Of a stretch of 6,233 bases of DNA, positions 1 through 6,139 are shown in pieces. Within the stretch, counting starts at the first letter, position 1; each line of letters starts with the position of its first letter. A program made the translations under genes and the position numbers. The notes under the pieces are model-generated. The model saw only the letters and a program-made list of their open reading frames with translations, did no database searches and was not told the DNA's origin. Source of the stretch: an uncultured Flavobacteriaceae bacterium (GTDB taxonomy: Bacteria; Bacteroidota; Bacteroidia; Flavobacteriales; Flavobacteriaceae); assembly GCA_947311745.1 (NCBI GenBank), contig CAMZLT010000151.1, positions 1-6,233 on the forward strand, read 5' to 3'.

Positions 1-158
1 ACGAATATAGCACCATACAAACCTGCACTTGGTCCTAAACCAGAGCTTACTCCAAAAGCTAACGCTAAAGGCAAAGCTACAATACCTGCGGTTATTCCTC
101 CAAATAAATCACCTTTGAGGTGCTTAAAATTAAATCCGAATTTACTATTTTCTTTCAT
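1..158 (-). CDS. SulP-family anion permease, N-terminal fragment
   Basis: This is the first 52 codons of a gene that runs off the left edge. The ATG is at 158-156 and follows the carbonic anhydrase stop codon after one base, so the two genes are almost certainly co-transcribed and translationally coupled. The protein begins with a short polar leader (MKENSKFGFNFKHLKGDL) followed by FGGITAGIVALPLALAFG and a Ser/Gly-rich stretch ending GPSAGLYGAIF. The 'D-x-x-x-G-(I/L)-T-x-G-x-x-A-(L/I)-P' opening and the following GLxPxxGLYG-type stretch are the first transmembrane segments of SulP (SLC26-like) permeases. Known family substrates are sulfate and bicarbonate. The adjacent carbonic anhydrase favours bicarbonate, but that is inference from context. 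The rest of the transporter and any STAS domain lie outside the window. Confidence 0.82.
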   Translation of the reverse strand, partial: MKENSKFGFNFKHLKGDLFGGITAGIVALPLALAFGVSSGLGPSAGLYGAIF

Positions 159-159
159 T

Positions 160-777
160 TTAGTTGTTTAAAAATTCAACTTTACCAGTATTAACATCGT
201 ACATTGCACCGATAATTTCAATTTCGTTATTTGCTTCCATATCTTTAAGAATGCTACTTTCTTTAGTTATTTTTTTAATAGAAACGTTTACATTCTCCAA
301 GGAAACATCTTCTATCATTTCGTCGGTAAAATTAGTATTATCTTTTTTATATTTACTAACTGCAGGTTTAATTTTACTTAATAGAGTCGTAATATTACCT
401 AATTCAACACCGTTACAAGCAGCGGTAACAGCTCCACATTTGGTGTGTCCCATTACCACAACTATTTTAGAACCTGCAACTTTACAAGCATACTCAATAG
501 AACCCAAAACATCTTCATTAATTATATTTCCTGCTACACGTACGCTAAAAATATCGCCAATTCCTTGATCGAACACTAATTCTGCAGGTACACGCGAATC
601 AATACAGCTTAATATTACAGCAAAAGGATATTGTCCGCTACTTGTTTCAAAAACTTGTTCTTTTAAATTTCGTTGTGCTTTTAAATTAGCTACAAATCGC
701 ATATTACCTTCTACTAATATATTATGAGCAATTTGAGGTGTTAAATTACTTTGTGTTATTTTTGTTTGTGTTTTCAT
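160..777 (-). CDS. Beta-class carbonic anhydrase
   Basis: This 205-residue protein reversibly hydrates CO2 to bicarbonate using one zinc per subunit. The beta-class signature is intact: CIDSR places Cys58, Asp60 and Arg62, and GHTKCGA places His111 and Cys114. Together these give the zinc ligands Cys58, His111 and Cys114 and the Asp-Arg dyad. Supporting family motifs are the N-terminal 'NxRF' (residues 25-28), 'FDQGIGDIFSVRVAGN' (69-84) and 'LGSIEYAC' (91-98). Length is normal for bacterial beta-carbonic anhydrases. No signal peptide is visible, so it should be cytoplasmic. The start is the only sensible ATG, with an A-rich leader typical of Bacteroidota. The SulP gene begins one base after the stop codon, which suggests a bicarbonate-handling pair. 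The 190 bp upstream is noncoding and probably contains the promoter; TACTTTTTG near 850-858 (minus) is one base too long for the TAnnTTTG element, so no promoter is called. Confidence 0.96.
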   Translation of the reverse strand: MKTQTKITQSNLTPQIAHNILVEGNMRFVANLKAQRNLKEQVFETSSGQYPFAVILSCIDSRVPAELVFDQGIGDIFSVRVAGNIINEDVLGSIEYACKVAGSKIVVVMGHTKCGAVTAACNGVELGNITTLLSKIKPAVSKYKKDNTNFTDEMIEDVSLENVNVSIKKITKESSILKDMEANNEIEIIGAMYDVNTGKVEFLNN

Positions 778-824
778 TTGTTTTTGCGTTATACTTTTAT
801 CAATATTTTATATATATGATATTT

Positions 825-844
825 TTAAAAAACAGCTTTTTTAA
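825..844. repeat. A/T-rich 8-bp inverted repeat in the carbonic anhydrase leader
   Basis: A perfect 8-bp inverted repeat (TTAAAAAA / TTTTTTAA) surrounds a 4-base loop, 48 to 67 bases upstream of the carbonic anhydrase start codon. With no G-C pair in the stem its RNA hairpin would be weak. It could be a leader structure, a feeble bidirectional terminator, or chance in A/T-rich noncoding DNA. The repeat is directly visible; a function is not established. Confidence 0.4.
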
Positions 845-893
845 TCAAAAAGTATTTTTTGTGTTAATTATAATTTTATAGTGTTTTTATTTT

Positions 894-928
894 AATGGTA
901 AAGCCTTATTTTATATTGGTTTACCATT
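894..928. repeat. 9-bp inverted repeat downstream of the broken small gene
   Basis: AATGGTAAA (894-902) and TTTACCATT (920-928) are perfect complements around a 17-base loop. Two more pairs (CC 904-905 with GG 918-919) form if G903 is bulged out. It lies 40 bp beyond the stop codon of the broken gene at 968-1287, where a transcript end would be expected. Neither strand has a T-run right after the stem, so it does not fit a standard intrinsic terminator. It may act as an RNA 3'-end stabiliser or a protein-binding site. Apart from this repeat and the one at 825-844, I see nothing else in the 190 bp between the two genes. Confidence 0.45.
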
Positions 929-967
929 CTTAATAAACTCTTTTAGTTTACGATTTTATACGTTTCA

Positions 968-1287
968 TTAAGAAAATTCTGGAGGTGGTGTACAAGTAGT
1001 AAGGTAATTTTCTGCAAAAAACACTTCTTTGTAAAGAAAATTACGTTTTACTTTGTAATTTGATAAATTAATAAAAGTTGTATAAAATAATATTTTATCC
1101 TCAAACTTTTTTTCAAATTCAAATTTTACTTTTTTTCATTATTATCATCCTCTTTTTCTGAGGAATGGCACACTACTACATCAGATGTATCCGAAAAAAA
1201 AATAGTATAATTTACACTTATATTTGACCATATCTGACTTAATAGAAAGATATAAATTAAAATTTTAAAATGTATTTTAATAGTCAA
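968..1287 (-). pseudogene. Small secreted hypothetical protein, split by a one-base frameshift
   Basis: Two open segments in different frames form one coherent protein if one A is added to the seven-A run at 1136-1130. The upstream part (1287-1126) reads 53 residues: a hydrophobic signal-like stretch (FKILIYIFLLSQIW, residues 7-20), then VNYTIFFSDTSDVVVCHSS and an acidic/Lys-rich segment, ending at TAA right after the A-run. The downstream part, in the shifted frame, continues KVKFEFEKKFEDK and ends FFAENYLTTCTPPPEFS before the TAA at 970-968. The restored product is about 106 residues, with a likely Sec signal and a Pro-rich C-terminus. There is no in-frame ATG; I used TTG at 1287 because an A-rich leader precedes it and the signal-like stretch follows. 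The overall shape recalls short Bacteroidota secreted proteins with a terminal PP(P) motif such as the HYC_CC_PP group, but the HYC and CC motifs are absent, so I do not assign it there. It could be a true pseudogene or a homopolymer sequencing error. Confidence 0.62.
1004..1044. repeat. 10-bp inverted repeat inside the broken small gene
   Basis: GTAATTTTCT (1004-1013) and AGAAAATTAC (1035-1044) are perfect complements separated by 21 bases. The repeat lies in the C-terminal coding part of the split gene, encoding RNFL and ENYL on the minus strand. It would form a stem-loop in the transcript. Chance in A/T-rich sequence is possible, but ten perfect pairs over a short distance is noticeable. 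No function can be assigned. Confidence 0.4.
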
Positions 1288-1351
1288 AACAGTATTTTTT
1301 TTAAAATGCTAAGATACTAAATATTTATGATATTTACACGAAAAAATTATT

Positions 1352-2788
1352 CTATTTAACAATTAAAGTATCTAACTCTAATCTTGTTTTTAACCACTTT
1401 TTCATTTTTACTTTTTGTAATTCTATTTTTTCTTTAGCGATGGTATCATACCAAACTATCTTAAAAATAGGAATGGTATCTATGGTTTTAAAATTAGTTT
1501 GAATTTGATTAGCAAAAGAAATTTCTTTAATACCATCGTAATTAATTTTAGTTTCCTCACTAAGTTTTAAAAACGGAATTTCTTGTGCTTTATGTTTATT
1601 TAATTCATTTTCTAATCGTGTAATTCGTTCTTCTTTACTTCGGATAGAAGCATCTCTACCTTCGATGATTCGTTGGTCTCTAGCTACTTGATCCTTTAAA
1701 GTTTGAAATTCGTTTATTAATTTAGTGTCGTCCTTTCCTTTATGTATGTTTAATTTTACTGCTTTATTCATACCAAAACTTATTAAATCTTGTTTCCAAC
1801 GGTTTTCATCTTTTTGCGAAACACTTTTACCAAAAACGGTGATTTCAATCCTGTTATTTTTAAAATCTAAATCGCTTTCATCTTCATCAATAACCGAATA
1901 TCCTTCATTTTTAATATTGGTAATCAACGTTTTTGCCTGTTGTTTAAAATTCTTTTCTAAATATAAATTATAAAAGGTATATACACTCATTGCTAAAACG
2001 ATTATTGCTACTATAGATGCAAAATTTGCGATACGTCTTCGCTTTGCAGAATTAATATATTTCACCATCGGAAACCGTAAATACTTAACAATTACAAAGC
2101 TAGAAAGTGCTATAAAAGTGGCATTTATCAAAAACAAAAACATTGCTCCTAAAAAATAATCGTAATAATGTTGTGTTGCTAATCCGTAACCTGCTGTACA
2201 AAGTGGTGGCATTAAAGCTGTTGCAATTGCCACTCCTGCAACGGTATTGGTTTGTGGTTGCGGACGACTAATTGCAATTATCAGTGCCAATCCTCCAGAA
2301 ATGGCAATCATTACATCTAGTACATTTGGTTGTGTTCGTGCTAATAATTCTTTGGTTTCTTCTTGAAAAAGCGGAATACTAAAAAATAAAAAGGATGTAA
2401 CCAAACTCAATCCTAACATAACGCCAAGATTAACCATAGAACGTTTTAAAGTATCAATATCATTAATTCCGATTGCTAAACCAACACCTAAAATCGGACC
2501 CATTAGCGGAGAAATAAGCATTGCTCCAATCACTACAGCAGTAGAACTAACGCTTAAACCTATCGATGCAATCAATATAGAAAACACCAAAATCCATGCT
2601 GTGTGCCCTTTCATTGCAATGGAATCTTTTATACTCTGAATTGTACCATCTTTATCGGTTTCTTCACGTATGCTAAGCAATTCGTTTAAAAATATTTTAA
2701 CACTCGAAACAAAACCTTGCATTTCCTTTTTTGCCTCTTGCTTGGTATCTTGTATTTTTTGCTCTTTTTCTTTAATTTTTTCTTTCAT
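1352..2788 (-). CDS. DUF389 family multi-pass membrane protein with soluble C-terminal extension
   Basis: This is a 478-residue inner-membrane protein of a family whose biochemical function is not established. After a charged N-terminus (1-60, Lys/Glu-rich, probably helical) comes the DUF389 membrane region, with hydrophobic segments near 65-80, 83-107, 120-140, 156-174, 182-203, 209-236 and 255-274. The family hallmark is GAMLISPLMGPILGVGLA (88-105), and TVAGVAIATALMPPLCTAGYG (182-202) contains the second conserved Pro-rich half. A basic KRRR (249-252) precedes the last membrane segment. The remainder is soluble: a small alpha/beta-looking region (281-349), a likely coiled coil (about 355-400, ending SKEERITRLENELNKHK) and a final Lys-rich domain (401-478). 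The ATG is six bases after the upstream guanylyltransferase stop, so the two genes are probably co-translated. A role in ion transport is often guessed for such folds but is not shown here. Confidence 0.9.
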   Translation of the reverse strand: MKEKIKEKEQKIQDTKQEAKKEMQGFVSSVKIFLNELLSIREETDKDGTIQSIKDSIAMKGHTAWILVFSILIASIGLSVSSTAVVIGAMLISPLMGPILGVGLAIGINDIDTLKRSMVNLGVMLGLSLVTSFLFFSIPLFQEETKELLARTQPNVLDVMIAISGGLALIIAISRPQPQTNTVAGVAIATALMPPLCTAGYGLATQHYYDYFLGAMFLFLINATFIALSSFVIVKYLRFPMVKYINSAKRRRIANFASIVAIIVLAMSVYTFYNLYLEKNFKQQAKTLITNIKNEGYSVIDEDESDLDFKNNRIEITVFGKSVSQKDENRWKQDLISFGMNKAVKLNIHKGKDDTKLINEFQTLKDQVARDQRIIEGRDASIRSKEERITRLENELNKHKAQEIPFLKLSEETKINYDGIKEISFANQIQTNFKTIDTIPIFKIVWYDTIAKEKIELQKVKMKKWLKTRLELDTLIVK

Positions 2789-2794
2789 TTGCTT

Positions 2795-3868
2795 TTAAGT
2801 CAGTTTTTTAGTGAATTTTTCTTTCACTTCTGCTACAATTTGTTTGATATCTTGCTCTTTATCTTTCGGACAAATTAGTAGTACATCCTCTTTTTCTACA
2901 ACAATAAAATTATCTAAGCCTTGTATCACAACGTGTTTTCCTTTTTGGGTTCGCACAATATTATTGGTAGCATTTCTAAAAATAGCATTGGTATCTACAA
3001 CAGCATTTGCATCGGTATCTTTTGGTAATTTATCGTATAAAGAACTCCAAGTTCCTAAATCGTTCCAACCAAATTCTACTGGTAAAACATATACATTATC
3101 GGCTTTTTCCATAATTCCGAAATCTATAGAAATACTTTCTGCTTTTGGATAACTCTTTGCTATAAATTCGGTTTCTTCCTTGGTATTATAGTCATTTTTT
3201 CCTTGCAAAAATAAAGTTTCCATTACTGGAAGGAATTTTTTATACGATTGAATAATTGCTTTTACTGACCAAACAAATATCCCTGCATTCCAAAGGTAAT
3301 TCCCTTTAGATAAAAATTGTTTTGCAGTTTCTAAATTTGGTTTTTCGGTAAATTTTACTACTTTTTTTATATTTTCTGTACCTTGATATTGTATATATCC
3401 ATAACCTGTATTTGGATGCGATGGTTGAATACCTAAAGTCATTAAAATTTCGTCTTTCTGACAAGCATCAAAACTAGTTTGTATGTTTTTAAGGAATTCT
3501 TTTTCGTTTTCTATCCAATGATCGGAAGGAGCAACCACCATAACTGCATTTTTGTTAAGATTGCTAATTTTATGTGCAGCATATAACACACAAGGTGCTG
3601 TATTACGCATTGTTGGCTCTAATAGTAATTGGTTTTCGGAAATTTTTGGTAATTGCTCTAACACCAATTTTTTATAACTAGCATTAGTAGAAATCAAAAT
3701 ATTTTCGATTGGTATTAATTTTTCAAATCGTTTGTATGTTTTTTGTAACAAGCTTTCGCCTGTGCCTAACATATCGTGAAATTGTTTTGGAAATTCGCTA
3801 GTACTCATTGGCCAAAATCTAGAACCAATTCCTCCTGCCATTATTATTGCGTAATAATTTTTATTCAT
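2795..3868 (-). CDS. manC: Mannose-1-phosphate guanylyltransferase
   Basis: The 357-residue cytoplasmic enzyme makes GDP-mannose from mannose 1-phosphate and GTP, supplying mannose and fucose units for surface polysaccharide and glycoproteins. It is the short form, with the nucleotidyltransferase domain only and without the C-terminal phosphomannose isomerase domain of the longer bifunctional enzymes. Motifs in order are AGGIGSRFWPMS (11-22, nucleotide-binding signature), PKQF (27-30), EPTMRNTAP (84-92), PSDH (114-117), TGYGYI (154-159), FTEKPN (173-178, sugar-phosphate binding), WNAGIFVW (193-200), SIDFGIMEK (247-255) and GWNDLGTW (267-274). The left-handed beta-helix-like tail ends near residue 340. 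It lies 48 bp after the SprT-like gene and 6 bp before the DUF389 gene. No other sugar-nucleotide gene is in the window, so it sits apart from any capsule or O-antigen cluster as far as can be seen. Confidence 0.95.
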   Translation of the reverse strand: MNKNYYAIIMAGGIGSRFWPMSTSEFPKQFHDMLGTGESLLQKTYKRFEKLIPIENILISTNASYKKLVLEQLPKISENQLLLEPTMRNTAPCVLYAAHKISNLNKNAVMVVAPSDHWIENEKEFLKNIQTSFDACQKDEILMTLGIQPSHPNTGYGYIQYQGTENIKKVVKFTEKPNLETAKQFLSKGNYLWNAGIFVWSVKAIIQSYKKFLPVMETLFLQGKNDYNTKEETEFIAKSYPKAESISIDFGIMEKADNVYVLPVEFGWNDLGTWSSLYDKLPKDTDANAVVDTNAIFRNATNNIVRTQKGKHVVIQGLDNFIVVEKEDVLLICPKDKEQDIKQIVAEVKEKFTKKLT

Positions 3869-3884
3869 TATTTATTTGCATTGC

Positions 3885-3907
3885 AATTTCTTTTATATAA
3901 AGAAATT
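3885..3907. repeat. 9-bp hairpin between the SprT-like gene and manC
   Basis: AATTTCTTT (3885-3893) and AAAGAAATT (3899-3907) pair perfectly around a five-base loop. On the plus strand a seven-T run (3912-3918) follows after four bases, giving a terminator-like layout for plus-strand transcription, although no plus-strand gene is present. On the minus strand it sits in the 48-bp gap, 10 bp after the SprT-like stop and 16 bp before the manC start, without a T-run. It may be a processing or stability element between co-transcribed genes, or a weak block to antisense transcription. The stem is A/T-rich with one G-C pair. Confidence 0.45.
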
Positions 3908-3916
3908 TATGTTTTT

Positions 3917-4528
3917 TTAATCGTTAATCTTAGTAACTTCAGCATTTTGATGAAACAAATATACTTTTTTTGTTGTTATTTCTGTACATTCGTAACGTGT
4001 TCGTCTTTTATTACCTCGTACAAAAATACGATTATTATATTTAAATTTTTGATGCAATCGCATTTCAAAAATATAATCGACATCGGTTGGAGTATCTTGT
4101 TGCATTAAAATCCACGACAATTTCACATCAGAATCGGTACTTGCTTTAGGATTCCGTAAGTAATTTGCTAGTATAGAAAGGATTTCATTCGGAAATATTT
4201 CAGGTTTTAAAAAAGGCAACATTAAATGCTGAAAATTGAGCTTCCACTCTACTCCATGAGGTTTTATTTGCCTTATTTTTCCTTTGTTTTCTAAGTGCGT
4301 TTTAAGATGTGCAATTTCGTGAATTAGTGTAATTAAAAATCGATATTTATTTATATCGTTATTAATGGTGATTTGATATTTTCCGTTTTTTAGTAATCTA
4401 AAATCTCCGTGTTTTGTTTTACGTTTATTTTTAATGCGTAATTTAAACTTGTATTTTTGCAATAAAAATTCTACCAAATCTATAGATGATTTAGGAATAT
4501 ATTGGTGTATTAGTTGAAAATCCGACAT
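3917..4528 (-). CDS. SprT-like zinc metalloprotease domain protein
   Basis: The protein is 203 residues from the ATG at 4528. A longer frame is open to a TTG at 4546, but the ATG gives the family-like opening MSDFQLIHQYIP and is preferred. The zinc-binding motif HEIAH is at 70-74 (His70, Glu71, His74), within a hydrophobic helix (FLITLIHEIAHLKTH). HGVEW at 91-95 supplies the likely third ligand, His91, in the 'HGxxW/F' arrangement of SprT/Spartan-type domains. The C-terminal part (about 155-192, ending RRTRYECTEITTKKVYLF) corresponds to the region where many relatives carry a zinc ribbon. Only one Cys remains (Cys181), so the ribbon looks degenerate. Eukaryotic Spartan cleaves DNA-protein crosslinks; bacterial SprT-like substrates are largely unknown, so the target here is not assigned. 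No signal peptide is seen, so it is probably cytoplasmic. It is followed 48 bp later by manC. Confidence 0.87.
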   Translation of the reverse strand: MSDFQLIHQYIPKSSIDLVEFLLQKYKFKLRIKNKRKTKHGDFRLLKNGKYQITINNDINKYRFLITLIHEIAHLKTHLENKGKIRQIKPHGVEWKLNFQHLMLPFLKPEIFPNEILSILANYLRNPKASTDSDVKLSWILMQQDTPTDVDYIFEMRLHQKFKYNNRIFVRGNKRRTRYECTEITTKKVYLFHQNAEVTKIND

Positions 4529-4561
4529 AGATAAAATTTCCAGCAAGATACAAATTCAGTT

Positions 4562-4591
4562 AAAAAAAATCCTTTATTTTACTAAAAATGG
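4562..4591 (-). terminator. Weak intrinsic terminator candidate after the hydrolase gene
   Basis: On the minus strand, CC-ATTTT (4591-4590, 4589-4585) can pair with AAAAT and GG (4580-4576, 4572-4571) with a three-base bulge, followed by one A and eight T residues (4569-4562). The stem overlaps the stop codon and is mostly A/T, so it would be inefficient. If it works, it would partly separate the secreted hydrolase from the SprT-like / manC / DUF389 genes. A TATCTTG (minus, 4550-4544) just upstream of the SprT-like ATG could be a weak promoter. Confidence 0.28.
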
Positions 4592-5980
4592 CTGTACTTG
4601 GATAAAATTTTCAGTTTCTAATTTTAAATAATACGTTCCTTTTACATAGTTATTCAATTCAATAATATTATTAATTGGATATAAACTAGTAAAAAGTTTT
4701 TTGCCTAAAACATTATAAATTTCAATTTTCTTAATTTTAGTTAAGTTAGATTTTAAATGTATGGATATATAATCAGACGCTGGTATTGGATATAAACTAA
4801 ATCCTTTTAATTTTTCTTGTTCAACCGACAACGCTATTAAATCAATAATTCCATCATTATCCGTATCATCACAGGCATTTTGCAATAACCAAATATTTTG
4901 ATTTGTTTGAAAATCATTCCAATTACTATGGCAAGGATACTGAAATTGATTTTCTAATCGTGTAATTATCGGTGTATCAGCAACTTCTAAATCCGTTAAA
5001 AAATCCATGTTAATTTGCTCCGTGCTTCCGTTACCTAATGCAATGTTTTTTGCTTGCATACTTCCGTTGAAGGTGTAATCGATTAAAGCATGACTCAATC
5101 TGTTTATTGCATAAACATCCAAAGCGTCATAAGGTTGAAAATGACCTGCATTGTTATAAATTCCTGTATAAGAAATATAATGATTTGCATCATAGTGATA
5201 CGTTTCAAGAGTTCCATCGGAATCGGCATCGTATTGATAGGTTGTTGCATCGGAAAAAACACGAATAAAATCTTTTTCGGAATTGGGAATATTTATCAAT
5301 TCAAAAACAGCACGTATTGCTCTTTCGTCTGTATTGTAATTTGTATTATCTTCGTTCATATCATCATTGTTTATTTCGATAAGCAATTTAACATTAGACG
5401 GATAATTTATTAAATCATCTTCTGTAACAACAAGACTATACCAAGGTGCTGTCATAAAAATAAATCTTCCATTTGTTCCCCAATTATAGGTATTACCAAA
5501 AATATTTTTTCCAAGCCAAATTGTTGCTCCTGCTCCGTAAGAGTGTCCCATTAATCCTACTTTTGTGGTATCAATCCAATTAGGAAAATGTGTTTGTGCA
5601 GATGCCAACATCATATTTAAAGAAAATTGATATGCTTCTGTTGTATTTCCAGGTGTATTGTTATAAATATTTATCACGGCATAACCTTGACTCGCTAAAA
5701 AATAAAATAATTTTTCATAAGTATAAGCAGGTCTTCCCCAACCAGAAATAAAATAAATTACTGGTAGTGGTTGCATTGCAATATCTGGATGGTAAAAATT
5801 GATAATGCCATCGTTTGTATTATCTGTTAATTCAGGTTCATGAATTACATTATTTGCTCCCCAACTTCCGTAACCACTTACTATACCTGAAGTGCCATCT
5901 TGAAGGTTATTATACGAAATTTGTCCTTGTGATGTAACTCCAAATAAAATAGTTACAATAAAAATTACTACTCCTTTCAT
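4574..5980 (-). CDS. Secreted alpha/beta hydrolase with T9SS type A sorting domain
   Basis: This 468-residue protein has a Sec signal peptide (1 to about 19, KGVVIFIVTILFGVTSQG), so it enters the periplasm. Its C-terminal sorting domain (about 395-468, starting FSLYPIPASDYISIHL and ending with a beta-rich tail, FLVK) marks it for export or surface attachment by the Bacteroidota type IX system. The catalytic domain spans about 25-310. PVIYFISGWGRPAYTYEKL (73-91) is the oxyanion-hole region, GYAVINI (99-105) a core strand, and GHSYGAG (145-151) the nucleophile elbow with Ser147. The acid is probably Asp206 or Asp207, after the strand KLLIEIN; the base is probably His267 or His280. The fold resembles dienelactone-hydrolase, cutinase and polyester-hydrolase relatives, so an esterase or lipase role is likely, but the substrate is unknown. 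DADSDG (251-256) and DDTDNDG (371-377) look like calcium-binding loops; Cys350 and Cys370 flank the second and could form a disulfide. Confidence 0.88.
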   Translation of the reverse strand: MKGVVIFIVTILFGVTSQGQISYNNLQDGTSGIVSGYGSWGANNVIHEPELTDNTNDGIINFYHPDIAMQPLPVIYFISGWGRPAYTYEKLFYFLASQGYAVINIYNNTPGNTTEAYQFSLNMMLASAQTHFPNWIDTTKVGLMGHSYGAGATIWLGKNIFGNTYNWGTNGRFIFMTAPWYSLVVTEDDLINYPSNVKLLIEINNDDMNEDNTNYNTDERAIRAVFELINIPNSEKDFIRVFSDATTYQYDADSDGTLETYHYDANHYISYTGIYNNAGHFQPYDALDVYAINRLSHALIDYTFNGSMQAKNIALGNGSTEQINMDFLTDLEVADTPIITRLENQFQYPCHSNWNDFQTNQNIWLLQNACDDTDNDGIIDLIALSVEQEKLKGFSLYPIPASDYISIHLKSNLTKIKKIEIYNVLGKKLFTSLYPINNIIELNNYVKGTYYLKLETENFIQVQPFLVK

Positions 5981-6018
5981 TATTTATTTTTTTGTAAAAA
6001 TAAAGCAAGTACAACAAA

Positions 6019-6026
6019 CAAATGTA
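6019..6026 (-). promoter_or_regulatory. Bacteroidota -7 promoter element for the secreted hydrolase
   Basis: Read on the minus strand this is TACATTTG, an exact match to the Bacteroidota sigma-ABfr -7 consensus TAnnTTTG. It would give a start site about 30 bases before the hydrolase ATG. The -33 box (TTG) is not clear at the expected spacing. A 6-bp inverted repeat (TAACAT 6025-6030 / ATGTTA 6041-6046) overlaps the upstream edge of the element and could be a repressor or activator site; that is inference. Confidence 0.5.
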
Positions 6027-6139
6027 ACATTTATTACGCTATGTTAATTCGAAAAATTCAGGAACAAGTATAAAAATTGGGGAAAGGTTATAAAAAGTTA
6101 TCAGATTTACTTGTAAATGCAAAATAATTAATCTAACTT

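Noticed and set aside
164..568. Long plus-strand open frame opposite the carbonic anhydrase gene
   Set aside because: It lies entirely antisense to a gene with an intact catalytic signature, has no recognisable domain, and fits the shadow frames expected in A/T-biased coding DNA.
894..928. Inverted repeat as a standard intrinsic terminator
   Set aside because: The stem is perfect, but neither strand has a T-run immediately after it and the loop is 17 bases. I kept it as a repeat only.
778..967. RNA gene, riboswitch or CRISPR in the gap before carbonic anhydrase
   Set aside because: The gap is almost entirely A/T with no tRNA-like cloverleaf, no regularly spaced direct repeats and no conserved riboswitch core that I can recognise.
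1004..1044. Ten-base inverted repeat as ends of an insertion element that broke the small gene
   Set aside because: The restored reading frame runs straight through it without interruption and there is no target duplication, so it is not an insertion scar.
968..1287. Firm assignment of the split gene to the HYC_CC_PP family
   Set aside because: Size, signal-like start and PPP end are similar, but the HYC and CC motifs are missing, so the family cannot be claimed from sequence alone.
3776..4108. Plus-strand open frame across the manC start and the SprT-like C-terminus
   Set aside because: It overlaps two well-supported genes and the hairpin between them, has no plausible leader, and its hydrophobic look comes from reading A/T-rich codons in reverse.
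5090..5413. Plus-strand open frame rich in Ile, Cys and Val opposite the hydrolase
   Set aside because: It resembles a membrane protein only because it is the reverse of Asp/Asn/Tyr-rich coding sequence. The minus-strand hydrolase is complete across it.
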